Assembly: GCA_944989445.1 (NCBI GenBank)
Contig: CALYLW010000061.1
Span: 744,001-808,000 of the forward strand
DNA length: 64,000 nt
Direction of reading: 5' to 3'
DNA from: Ampullaceana balthica
Lineage: Eukaryota; Mollusca; Gastropoda; Lymnaeidae
Program-made: the position numbers and the translations under genes
Notes under the pieces: model-generated
Databases searched by the model: none
What the model was told of the DNA's origin: nothing
What the model saw: only the letters and a program-made list of their open reading frames with translations
Shown: positions 1 to 13,300 of the stretch, one piece after another
Position numbering within the stretch: position 1 is the first letter of the stretch
How the letters are laid out: every line of letters begins with the position of its first letter

Positions 1-69
1 AAACTTAATGCTAGAATATCTATTGTTTTGGGAGGAAGGAAGTACATCTATATAAAACCATTGAAATAC

Positions 70-188
70 CTGTAGTGACTTCCCTGTGAGCCTCCTGCGC
101 AGCTGAAGCCGCACTCTCTGAGACTGTTGATGTTGTTGTCTGTGTGATGGTTCTTACAGATGTTACTATGGTACCTTCATTCTCCGCA
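70..188 (-). CDS. LLGL coding exon 23 (residues 985-1025, variable C-terminal tail)
   Basis: Continues the open frame with a Thr/Ser/Ala-rich tail ([20 protein letters not shown]). Acceptor TTTCCAG, donor GTATTT at 69-68, so at least one more exon lies left of the window. This part has no family motif. It is accepted because phase, splice sites and composition all continue the gene. Confidence 0.8.
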
Positions 189-3100
189 CTGGAAATAAAA
201 TTCAACTCTCTAATTGTTTATTTTATTTGAGTTTCTGTGGTAAAATCCATAAAATAAAATGTTAAAAGTGTTGATATGTAAAAGTAGAAATTTTTATGAA
301 AATTACTCGATATATAAGAGTGAAGGGCTATCATTTAAATATTTATACTGTTTATTTACTCGGTAAGTTTGTACAACAAAATGTATTAATTTGATTTAGA
401 AAGTTTTTAATGAAATCTTATATCAGTTATGCTATAGGTAACCATAAAGCAACCATAGATTTCTATTACAGGGTTTAGTCAGTGTTTAGCAGAGTAAAAA
501 TTAATCTGTAACAGGTGAAGAACAGTCTTAATTGCTGAAATCAGCTGCATTATTCAAGACTCTGAATATGTGACAAATGCTGGCTTAAATCATTCCTACA
601 AATCATAATATTAGCTGAATTACACTTGAAATGAAGCTGAATTGTACAGCCCATTATCATTCCCACTCACATGACATCTCTGACACTGTCAATAGTTATA
701 TCTGCTGACATTGCTGACATATTCATGTGTGAATCATCTGCATTAACTGCTATGCCATCAGCTTCACTGTCAATAATAAGGTGTTGGGATAACAGGTGAA
801 TAAAAAGGTTAAGGAGAAACAGAGATTAGTGAAGTTAATGATTAGTCAGAACTCAGTGGATTAGTAAAAGCACTTTGAATTAGTCCATTGCCCTTTTTAA
901 ATAAAAAGCGTGCAGAATTATTAGTTTGTATCAGGAAAAGAACTACCATATATACTCGTTATAAAGCCGACTTTTTTTGGGACAAAATCTAAGGGAAAGG
1001 GGGGGGGTGTCGGCTTACGAGCGGGTCATAGGTCATTTCTGTTATTTACTGACTTTATTAAAATTAAATGTAAAAAAATTAAATGTAAAAAAATTCTCTT
1101 TTCGTTTTAATACAATAAAAAGCCCTCTAGCGAATGCTATAAAAAATGACATCCATCTTCTGTGTTATTCAAATCTCTTTGTTCTTCAACCTAAGTAAAG
1201 GTTAACAAACATAATGACCAATTTAGCTTGTAGTTTTTTTTAAAAATGTGTACCATTTTGTTTACGCTGTCCTGTTATTTTTTTGGGGTCGGCTTACAAG
1301 CAGGTTACACACTTTTTATACTATTCTCTTCCAAAAGAAGCTTATGAACGAACGTGCTATAGAACGAGTATATATGGTAAATATGTGGACTTGCATACAA
1401 AGATGTCTTGTATCAAAAAGTAATTCCTCAGACTAAACTTACATCTCTGATCCACTCTTCTTCATTAAGTAAACCTAATGATCATTTGTTTGATAAAAAA
1501 AAGAATGTAAATCAAAAAACCCCTACTTCTCAGAATTTTTGGATCAACTATGGCATGAGCATCTACAAACAAAAATTAAATAAAAAACTTATATACACTT
1601 AAGTTTTCTCACAAAAAAGCTTTAAGATTTCTTCTCTTATTTTCATTTCATTGCAATACGAGAAGAAATATTTTTTTATTATAAAAAATTGCACATTTTT
1701 TAAAACCCATTTTGAATTTGACAAAGAGTCATGTTAGGATCAGGTCCAGCCACATATCAGTTGCTTACCACTTGCTCAATGTTGAAATAGTAAGATTTTC
1801 AGGAGATGGGGAGAAGTCTAATTTCATCCTCTCTAACTATAAACAGGTTAAAGATGGACGATAAGAGTACTGGTAATTAAATTTTGTTAAAAAGCAAAGA
1901 ACCTTACCCTTGAGCTTCTTGGGATTGCTCCTCCGAAGCAGGTGTCACTTCAACTGTAGGGCGATCGGTTGCTGAAGCCGCTCCAGCTGCCTCTTCTTTT
2001 ATCTCAGGGGGTGGTCTAAGACCTTCAGCTAGCTCAAGCTCACATTTGGGTGTGGCTGTTGTTGTGCTTGATGAAAGTGTTATTCGACTAAACTCTGATG
2101 GTGATTGCAAATAGAAACCTTGCCCGTCTTTGGTGAACACGAAAGATGATATCCCACTAAAAAGAAAATAAGAAAAAATCATGCAAATGTATAAAGCAAT
2201 CACTATGCTAATTACGCCCATTTAACTATTAATAATATGAAATGAGCAGCTTTCATGAATGAAACTCACTTGATGTCTTCTTTTCTTAATGACTGTAATG
2301 TAAGCTGTCGTCTTAGTGTTGACACAGAATAAACTCGCAGATCTCCAGTATTTGTAAGACAAGCTATGTCAAATTCACTGTAGGTATCAGCTAAGGATAA
2401 ATTTTGACAAATTGTAGTTACTTTAAATTGAACACTAAGTAAGTTCACAATTTAATAAAGTTGTAAAAATGGCTATTAGATGGATGTTAGTCAAAATACA
2501 GAAACTAAGAATAAAAATAAGGGCTTGTGAAGTCATTGGGAAATTTAAACATACCTTCTCGCCTAAACTGTACAAAGTTGATTTTTCTAAGTCTAGCTCC
2601 ATCAATTGCGGTTATTTTATTTTTCCATCTAGGTTTCAAATTGGGCAGAGAGAAAGTCTGAAAAAATAATTCAAGTAAATAATCAATTTAAAAAAGTAAG
2701 GGGCAAAAGTTATGCTTAACATTATCCAATAAGTGAAAATAGTGAACAATTTTGATCAAAATGGAAGGCAAAAACTGTGATTGAAATTTTTTTTTAAAAT
2801 TGATAATTCCTTACTTTAAGTTGTTCCTCTGAACATATGATGATAGAATGCTGGCCTTCCATGTCTGGAGCCTTTGCTCGTTCATTTATTACTTCAAAAG
2901 CATCAGGCAGGACAGATTTTTTACCATCAATTACAGCCATACTCAAGACTGGTGCATGGTGTTTCAATTTGATCTCCTTAGCCAAATAACATGCAACATA
3001 ATCTGAGGTGCGTTTGTCTGATGGAGGAACAGTTAAATTATAGACATAGATGTGCCCTCCGTTTGTTCCGACCCATAGTGATGGATTGTGGGAGCCGCCT

Positions 3101-6100
3101 AAAGAAAGACAAAAAGTAAACGTAAATAATAAAAGTAAATACGGCCAAAGCCTATGATTTTTAAAAATAAAAAATGTTGAAAATATCTTTTTTGAAATTC
3201 ATAAATCGTTAGAATCTGTAAGGGTCCCACTTTTTTAAAATCAAATTTGCTGAAGCATAAAATTGGTAAGTTTAAAAAATAATTTAAAACACAGGTGATC
3301 AAAATTAAGCAATAAAGTTGCAAACAAAGGTTTATTAAATTCCCAGGTAAAGGAATTTGTTTAATTTGAAAATGTTTACTTCTCATGTACAAGGAAATTC
3401 AACAGTCTTTCTCAGAGTGTAAAACTGTTAGGGGTGTGCCGGAATCCGGTCCAGAATCCGGTTCCACCGGATTTACATGTATGGAATCCGGAATATACCG
3501 GATTTCGGAATTCGCCAGATTGTGTGACTCACCGGATCATAATCTGAAATAAACGTAATTCTCTTTCCCGAATTCCACACGATCACGATACATTAATCGA
3601 TTGTTTCGAGCGTTGAGCTTGTTTAATGTTTAATATTCCGAACATACCAGAGGCTAGAGTCAGCACCGCTAATAGTGGCCAATCGGCCCAATCCCATACA
3701 TGATAATGCGGGGATGAGTAATTATTATTCGTGACGTCATCTTAACCGCAATCACAAATGACGTTGTAACAGAAATAATAAGCAACTATACTGCCCAAGC
3801 GCCTGGCCGCCAGCCCGCTACCTTACCGAGCACGGCAGACGACCATCAAATTGCGTCAAGCCAGCAGGCCTGTGCTGACCTAGCCTATCTATGAATACTT
3901 TTAGGGACACACACTGATCGACCTGATGTCAGTCTGCTTAGCAATTAGTCATTGGTGCAGAGATATAGATTACCCGTAGTGCCAGCTTTTTAACAACATA
4001 ATATCCACTACCATGAGGCATGTCATCGTTCACTTTACCAGTGTAGATGTTAAAATCAAGAAGGTACCCTGTGGATGAATCAGCAGCACACAAACCCTTG
4101 ATGCCCCAGGGGTTGGGTTTCCCTTTGATGTACTGTTTGAAAGCTAATCTCCCACTGTAGACTATCATTGCCTCATCAAAACAAATGTTTTTTTTCCAGC
4201 TACAAAAAAGGGAGGCTGAATTGTTTTAATAAGGTCCATGAGTGACCTCACTTTATGTAGGGGATCATACAGAGATGGTTGGATTCAGAGATGTGTCACT
4301 CAGATGCAGGTACTGTGACAGATTCTCGTCGCGGGATTTGCTCATACATGAAGCCACCCCTTTGACATGGAGGCAATCATCAGTTGACCAGTAATCCAAG
4401 TATTCTGGCAAGCTATGAATCCCCATGATTATAAATATGTGAAATGAGAGTTTTATTTCCCCCACTGTTGCTTGCCTCCACAATTTATCTACTTCGGCAG
4501 CCCTTTGTTGGCATTGCTCAGCATACAGATTAGTTTGGTCTGCTACCATCGTATAAGTCTTTCAGGTAGTATGAGAGTAAAATAATCAAATGGCTCTGCC
4601 TCGGGCTCTAATTCATGGTTAGGACCACTATCTGTAGTAAGATCCCTGACAACAACATCTGTGAAGTTATTCCACTTGCCTAGATTGTCTGGGTTTACAT
4701 CATCAGACTCGTTACCACAATTATCAGAATCAATATCTGAGTCATTGTCATTATGACTAAGGTCAAACTGTTCGATTGGAATGTCAACATCCCTTTCCCT
4801 ATCATCATGTTCCCCTAAATCACACGCATTACCATCATGATCTTACCCTGTTATATTCTAAACATTTTTAAAACATCATCCCATTTTAGGAAAAAATTGC
4901 AAAAAAATGCACTACAATTAAAAATTAATAAAAACAAAAAACTCGACCAAAAATAATAATACAAAAACCAAAAGGAAGGGTAGTTATAGCTCTTTTATTT
5001 GAGGGTTAAAGGAAGGATAAATTAACTAGTTAAAAAGTTGAATCGGACAACGAAACAACCGAAAATCGGCGACGCTCTGAAACTACAAGTCTCTACCGAT
5101 ACAGATGACGCGCTGCGATGCCAAGGGGGAAGGGGTTAATTAACCAACCAGTTTTAAAATTGTATCTCTATTACTCCTCCGTTTTCAAGACCTGGTTAAT
5201 ATATATATATTTTTTCCACCGTGACCTCGCGGTTGTAGTGGGTTCTCTAATGTTTTCATTTCTACTTTCTCGGGGCTTGGTAGACTTGACGGCGCCCATC
5301 TCCACTCTAAGTCAGCATGGTACTTTTTAACAATAGTCATTCAACAATTATTGTATGGTGGCTTAATGTGGGCTAGATCCCACGCATCTCAGCTCGTGAG
5401 GCGAGCGCACTATTGACTTCAATATCCAGTGAATATTACAAGTAAGGAAATAACTATTTCTAATTTTCCTGACTTAACTGATTGGCTTTCCTTATGTCTC
5501 GTGAGACGACGGAAGTTTCTGTGCTCCTGTGGGATCCTCGCGCATGGCCCTGCAGCTTCTGCTGTGGCTGTACAAGTCCACTCGCGAATGACAGCTTTTT
5601 CCGCACTTCTTGCACTGAAAGGCAGCACCTGTGGTTGGCTGATTTGCTCTCCTTTTTTCTCTTTTGGCGGTTCGGGTCTGCGACCTGCCGCAGGTCTCTT
5701 TCTCCTGCTTCTAGCCCGGCAGTCAACTCCTGTCTCCATCTGTGTCTGTCCCCAGCGAGTTCCTCCCAACCATCTGAGCCGACGCTGACTTAACCTATAG
5801 CACATTGATATCATGGCTAAGGTTTTTCCCTCAAATAAATCAATCTTAGGTCATCTCCAAATTGTGGGTAATCAAGTGGATTGGAAGCTATTCTTGGGAA
5901 CAATAAAAAAAGGTGATCTTATTTATACATACCGTTTATAATAAATGTATCGGCAAAGTACAGGCATCGCACCATGGATGCCATGGAGTCCTCACCACTA
6001 CGTGCTTCAACTTGTCTTTCTTCAGGTTTGCAATCTCCAGCACCAATAACAGGGCTAGCACCACCAGCAGAAGCACTGGTGGCTGCTTGGGTTTCCTCGA

Positions 6101-9100
6101 TATGCTCAGTTGGGCTAAAATAGAAAAAAGAGTTGAAATAATAAAACAGAGAGATGAAAACCAACCATGATTTTAAAAACCTCTCTATGTAAAAAAATAT
6201 TTTAAATGTGCAAATAAGAGAAAAGAGAAATATTTAGTTTTACTCCAGTTCTTCAGGATAAATGGCCTCCTTTTTGGATCATGACAAAAAACAAGAAGGA
6301 GAGCATTCACGCTAAGTTAAAATTACCCTTGTTAAAAATCAAAGGTAACAACAAAAATGATGAAATCGTGAACACAGTTTAATATTAAGGTTAATGTGAG
6401 TTTAGTGCGGTCATTAAGGAAAAAATTGTACAAATGTAATTAGACAAAATATTCAAAAAACCAAGCTGCAACTAATGTTCAAAGGATGAATACTTTACCA
6501 CTGCACATTCATCAGAATGTACAATTATAGATATAAAAATGAAATATCAATGTAATAAAATGGAAATTAAAATTGCATTCCATCATATGACTTAAGGTAG
6601 GGCATCTTGAACTCATAACCTGGCTATGAGAATGTAAAGTGTTCAAATCTATTTTGTGTGCTTAAATGGCAGCTAAAGTAGTCTAACAAAGAATAAACTA
6701 ACAGCTAAGCTAGATCTAACAAAGAATAAACTTACGCTTTGGCGTCATCCTTTTTGGTTCTGTCCTCCTTTACTTTTTTTTCGGATCTCCGCCTGCGCAA
6801 TCTTCTAAATGACTCACGGAGTGATTTTTTTAGAGATTTCCTGCGAGACATTGCTGTTTCTGATGTCCCATGCAGATCTGAAAAAAATAATTATTTTAAA
6901 TATCTCTCTTATAGTATTTTTAAATATTAACTTTTTAATGCAGGCATGTCTAAAGTCTGGCTCACAAGCAATATTTGGCCAGCGCTTAAATTGTAACTGG
7001 TCCGTTGCTGCATCTTAAAAAATTAACTGACTTGAGGATGTTTTCATATTTATCAGAAAACCAGAAACTATTTAAAAAAATTTGAGTATTAAAATAATAA
7101 GGACTAATGATGGCAAAAATCGTTCTATTGTTCATCAACGCGTATTCATTACAAAAAAAGCCAATAAAATTATGTTCCGTAATGTGCACGAAATTCAATG
7201 ACGTAAAAGCAATGTCTGTATCTTGTTTACTTTTGACAATTGTCAGAAGAGAAAAAGAATGTCATCATCTTCATTAAAATAAATTTTATTTATTTTATTA
7301 AAAAAATTTCACCCAACATATTTAAATTTAAGTTTGTATTTCAAGATATTTTATTTATTGTAAGGTGCTTAGTATTTATAAACACCTGTGTTCAATGACT
7401 TGACCATTATATATCTATTGTACATTTCAAAAGACAAAATAAAATAATTAGGGCTGTTATCGATTAATTAAAAATTAATAGTTAACTTTTGAAAGATTAA
7501 CGATTAATTAATAGTTAATTTCGATTAAAGCCAAAAATTGAAATTTTAGTGTCATAAGTAACATTTATTAAACGTACTTGTTGAAAATCGAAACAACACT
7601 TGAATGTCTTCTTTATATGACATCTTTTAACCAACAACGCAAACAGACAAGTGTATTGACATTATTTGGTTCAAGTGATGAGCGGGTCTTATTGACAATA
7701 TAACCAGCCGAGCTGAACGATCGTTTACATAGCCTCAACTGAAGTTTCTGATACTGTAGGGGATGTTTGGTTTGCAGGTGATATGTCAGCGAAGTGTTAG
7801 AACCAAGGTAGCAATGTTCCCTTTAAGCAGCGCCGCTGCCCATATATTTTACCGACGCCACGCAGGAGTTTAGAATCACAGCGCAGAAAATTTTAAAAAA
7901 TTTTGCACAAAAAATAGACGTTGTGCAACTTTGCACACAAGTTTTTTTTTAAAAACTTTGCACACGAAACAAAGAGCTTAGACTTAGAGGGAACATTGCA
8001 TGGTAGGCAAACGATTTCTCTCAACGGAAACAATAACCTTTATCATTATCAACATTTTGAACAATCACCTAAGTGAGTAGTTTAAAACCAAAATGTTCGT
8101 GTACTCATCCGGAAATTAGCTTATATTTATCGGCCAAAATATTTTACTTTTTTACTTCCAGTACATTTATAAGTGGTGGGTCGATTAATCGTTAAAAAAA
8201 TGTAATCGTTAAATTTTATAAACGATTAATTAAGAAATTTCCGCAGCCCTAAAAATAATGTTTCAAAAACGCAATAGCATTGTTCCCTTTGCCCAGCACG
8301 CCACCCAAAAAAAAAGAATATATATACAATATAATAGCCCAAGTCACAGGTTGGTTGGATGTGAAACACTGAGGAAGGATGTACTACAGTCTTTGGCAGT
8401 TAAAAAAAATCGTGTGGTGATTAGCACTGTACAAAATATTATATGACTTCATTGTTTGATCTTATATTTAATACAAGGTGTGCATCAAAAGGTGTGCAAA
8501 TTAATTACAAATTAATTACAAATTAAAGACACTGCAAAAAAATATATTATATGATGTCATTGTTTTAGCTCATATTTTAATTTCGGAAAAGGGAACAATG
8601 TAAAGAGGATTTGATGATGGTTAATTATAAAATACTTTCTGTACATTCCAGGAAGTTTAATATATCGTATTTATGCAAAAAAGGGTAAGTTACTTGGGCT
8701 TTTGACAAAAAAACAAAGTGGGCGCCGTGGCGCCCTACAACCCTTATTATAAAATACTTTGTGTACATTTCAGAAAGTTTAATATTTCGTATATATCAAA
8801 CAAGGACAAGTTAGTTGGGCTTTTGAAAAAGGTGGGCGCAATTAGCGCCCTAAAAAAAAAGTGGGCGCCACTGCACAACCTAGTATATAAATAAATCACC
8901 ACACCAACTATATAAACAAAACAAAAACAAACAAAAAAGGATTTAAGAGTTTGTACTTAGCTTCAACGTATGTCATTTTTGTTTATTATCTTAATCTAGG
9001 TGCGCATATATTTACTTTGTCCAAAAGGTTTGGACACCCATGTTTTAAAGTATGTTTTTTTTTAATTTTCTCAATAGATAATTATCACAATGTAAGTACA

Positions 9101-10251
9101 CTACACTACCTACCATTTGGATTAAGTGTACATCTAGTGGCAACCTCTTTTTTCTGGGCATAATCTAAAAGTGCAAATCCTTGGCCAGTACCAGCAGCAA
9201 CGCTGCATAGAAAATAATTGAAATTGCAAGAACCTTAAAAACTTGAAAAGCTATCAACATTACAACAGTAAAGCACATTTTTTTCTCCAAAATAAATATA
9301 ATTACAGTCGAACCCACTTATCTCGAGCTCGGTTATATCGACCACCCTATTATGTCGACGTTTTTTATTGGAACCGCCAAATTCTCTCTTTGTCTTAGCA
9401 TTTTCTCATCGGTAATGTCGATTCTTTTATGTCGCCGAAACCTAGTATCTCGAGCACAAAAGAGGGCCAAATTTGCAACTTAACTCGATTTTCGTCGGTT
9501 GAAAATAAAGGTTTGTATCGAGAATCGACGGTGGTTTTTATATAATTAAATAAAAAAATTAATAAATTATTATTCTTTTAAAAGTTTGTTGTTGTTGCTT
9601 TGTTACCAGTAAGATAAGTGACTGTGACACTAACACGCGCGTGACGATGAAACTGATAACACAGTACACACAGCCCACAGCGTGCTGTGATCAACGGTCA
9701 AGGCCACAATAGTTTTATTTATATTACAAAGTTTGATTGACTGAGGAAATTCGAGAACGTTCTGATAGTTAATTAACAGATATCCTGCACGTCAAAAGCA
9801 TTAAACTTAAAATAACCATATTGATTTGTTTATTTGTATTTTAAATTCGCGGATACGATGGCAAACGCGACTGCGACACGGCGAAGCGTAAACTTTGACC
9901 TTTTAGCGCATGCGCAGACAATTATAAACTGGTAACTTATTTTTCATTAAATAAATGGAATCGAAACATGACAGAGACGTAATCAAAGTCCTTTACTACG
10001 GCATAAATATATATACATCAAAAGCATTAAACTTAAAATAACCATATTGATTTGTTTATTTGTATTTTAAATTCGCTGATACGACGGAAAACGCGACTGT
10101 GACACGGCGAAGCGTAAACTTTAACCTTTTAGCGCATGCGCAGACAATTATAAACTGGTAACTTATTTTTCATTAAATTAAATGGAATCAAACATGACAG
10201 AAACGTAATCAAAGTCCTTTACTTCGGCATAAATATATATGCATGTGTATA

Positions 10252-10324
<73 letters not shown>

Positions 10325-13300
10325 TCCCGATTAGTCATAACTTTTCCCGACTTTCAAGGCCGAGAATTTATTTTTAAGAATTCCCGACTTTTTCCCGTTT
10401 TCTTGAGTGGGAACCATGGTTATATTTAAATTTTAAACGGTCCTTAAAAACGAACGGTCATTACAACCTTAGACTTAGGAAAGAGTGAAGAAATATTAGG
10501 GTTCCGATACGATTCCGATAAATCACTAATTAACGCTAACTAATTAATCATGTACATAAAGAAATTTCAAGCACATGTTAATATTTTGCCGCCATATTGG
10601 ATTTCGTTTTATCTCGATCATCGGTTATGTCGACGCCATTTTTCATACCCCAACGCCGTCGACATAAGCGGTTTCGACTGTACTTACAAAAACTAGTTGA
10701 ATTTCATGACTGTATTAATTTAAAATGACAGACAAGCAGATTTGGTTTTTACTTACAGCTGCCACTCAGAGTTAAGTGCTAAGGCTGTACAAGCAGCTGG
10801 TGGATCTAGTTGCATAATACAAGTAGGTTGAAATCCTGCTGCATATTTCAGATCATCTACCTTGCAACTAAGAGCTTCATGTCCTTTCCAAACAAATCCT
10901 TCATGTTCACTCATAATATTTACTTTGACCACCTGATAAAAAAATATGATGACAAACATGCAAGTTAGCAAATGTTTATTGGCTTAATATAGTAATTACA
11001 CTTTTTTCCTCCATATTTCTTAACAAAGCTTTTTCAAATTTCCTAGTGTTCATGCATGATACTTGCAGAGATGTAACTTGTTTTTATAAAAAAAGGACAT
11101 AAAACAACAAATGAAGAATTTATTGTATACAAAAAACAATAGACATCTAATGATCTTTATGAAAAATTAGTTATCTATATATTTAAAAAATGAAAGTATG
11201 TATGTATGTATGCACGTCTTTTATAGCTGACTAAACCATTCATCTGATCGCCATGAAACTTTAGGAGATTGTTGAGTACCCTTTCGCCTGGGGCCCAAAA
11301 TGTCTTTTTTTCTTATATGAGCTATATAAAAATTAGTTGAAGCGTCAGCTACCTGGAAAATGAATGGATCTTGACCAAACTTGGTACATACAAACTTGAT
11401 AGCCCATATTAAAAGTATGATGGAGAATTGAATTCCTAATGTTCATTCCTTCGGGGCCAGAGGCCCAAAATCTTTTTTTCTGCAAGCGTTAAAGACCCTT
11501 TTCCCATTATGATTTTACACGATCTTGAAAAATATTGACAAATATATCTATCATGATACAGATTGAAATAAACAGGTATTTTAAAGTTAATTTTTTTGTA
11601 CCAATTGGGCCTGGGGGCCCTTAATGTCGTTTTTGCTAATATAAGCTATATAAAAGTTGTTTAACTGGGTAAATGGGTGGATCTTGACTAAACTTGGTAT
11701 AAATAATTTGATAGTCAATATTAAAATACCATAAATTTATAAAGTTTTATAAGTATATATAACTCATATTAGGAAGAAAAAAAGAAAGAAAGAAAAGTGT
11801 GGGTCCCATGCCACTAATGACACGTAATTGTAACAGAAAGTTTGCCAATCTCCTTCGCGAAAGTGTACCCAAAGCTTTTCCTACGATGAAAGATTTGTTA
11901 AGGTTTAAAGGACTTTCAGAGATACATTCATTTTTAACAATATATTTATACAAATGAGTTTCCTTGAATTTCCTTTCTTCAGAAATCGTTGCAACGCACG
12001 AATGGGTACGCTAGTTTAGAATTAACACTCAAACAGGAATCTGATAGTAATATTCCTATTTTCTTAAGTTCATTACCACTGTCATTAACAAAAACTATTC
12101 ATTACAAATTGTATTATTTTATTCAGATATTTATTTTGCTTAGTATTATCCATATAAATTTTTGCATGAATTTTAATTTTTTATTGAATATAACCCAAAA
12201 ATGCAAATGTGAGAATAACATTTGCCCTAGTGAAATATGTTATTTGGGTATGAATTACACCCATAAGTATAAAAATCAATAACTATACCTTTAAGTCTTG
12301 CTCTCTTTCTTGCCTTTCCATGTTGAAGATGAGCACTTGTCCAGCTGAACCAGCGGCCACTAAGGTTTCACTTAGTGCACATAAGGCAAGTTTCTGAATA
12401 GCAAGCCTGGGATCATCTGTATATGGGTCAAATGTACCCACCTATGTCAAAGTAGAAATATTCACACATTTGAGCATTCATGATGCAATGAATAGTTAGG
12501 ACACTTAACATTTTGTAAAACACTGGTACACTTGATTTCTTTTTAAGACTAATAGTTTCTGCTACAAGTAACATCCTTCAAGACTTTGGTAAATATAGGT
12601 GGCAAACCTTGGCAAAAACTATTTTATTAAGTATCCCATTTTTATTTCAAGATTATAAAACTCCATAATACTCATCCCACCTTTCTAAATGGAGGCCACT
12701 CTTCATCTTCTGGACTATGAGAATCTGATGTGTGGTCTTGAATTCCAAATACAGGAGCAGTACTCAGTTTATAAAGCAATCTAAGGCTTGAGGTTGATGC
12801 ATCCCAAAAACGAACTGTACCATCTTCGTGACTAAATTGAATATAATTTTATAAGAAAATGAACTCATGCTTAAATGATACAAATATGTGCCACCGCCAT
12901 TATTATTCCTTTAAAACTTTAGTAAGAACATAAGCTCATAACCAAAACACAAACATAGAATTGTCTTTTTGACAACATATCCATTAAGTACACAGCTGCT
13001 GGAAACATCTATACCCTAAACAGGTCAAAAATTAGAAAAAGGGTCTGTAAAAATTTAAAGTAATAAATAGTGAAGCATTCATGGGCTTTAATTTGTCAGA
13101 CACAAACTTTGGGGACATTGATTTTGAATTTGACTGGCAGACACACACAATAATCAGTATCATACTTATTAACTATATTTCGATATTGGGAAGAAAGTAA
13201 AGGCGATTTTGTAAGCAAAGTATCTGTTTATTACAGAAAATTCACAAACTTTAATTTTAAATGTGTAAATTCTTAGATAAACCTCGGATGCCTCAGGTGT

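Larger units (their letters stand above)
7449..8251 (-). mobile_element. hAT element with 8-bp target duplication AAAATAAT
   Basis: Ends read TAGGGCTG...CAGCCCTA. The 8 bp on each side (7441-7448 and 8252-8259) are both AAAATAAT. Subterminal regions are full of ATTAATCGATTAA-like motifs. It contains a readable transposase C-terminus on the minus strand and a nested MITE (7812-7998). It lies in the intron between LLGL exons 16 and 17. Confidence 0.9.
9305..10680. mobile_element. pogo/Tc1-mariner-type element with TA target duplication
   Basis: Ends are CAGTCGAACCCACTTAT and the complement of CAGTCGAAACCGCTTAT, each flanked by TA (9303-9304 and 10681-10682). Subterminal ATCTCGA and TGTCGAC motifs recur at both ends. 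No transposase is readable. A tandem duplication of about 226 bp lies inside (9790-10015 and 10016-10240), followed by an (AT)n run. It lies in the intron between LLGL exons 15 and 16. Confidence 0.85.

Noticed and set aside
5429..5793. Plus-strand open frames of 100-119 codons
   Set aside because: Antisense shadow of the minus-strand LINE tail.
8278..8600. Inverted CATTGTTCCCTTT ... AAAAGGGAACAATG ends suggesting a MITE
   Set aside because: The right part is shared with the interior of Helitron-like copy B, so the match is probably coincidental or belongs to a different border.
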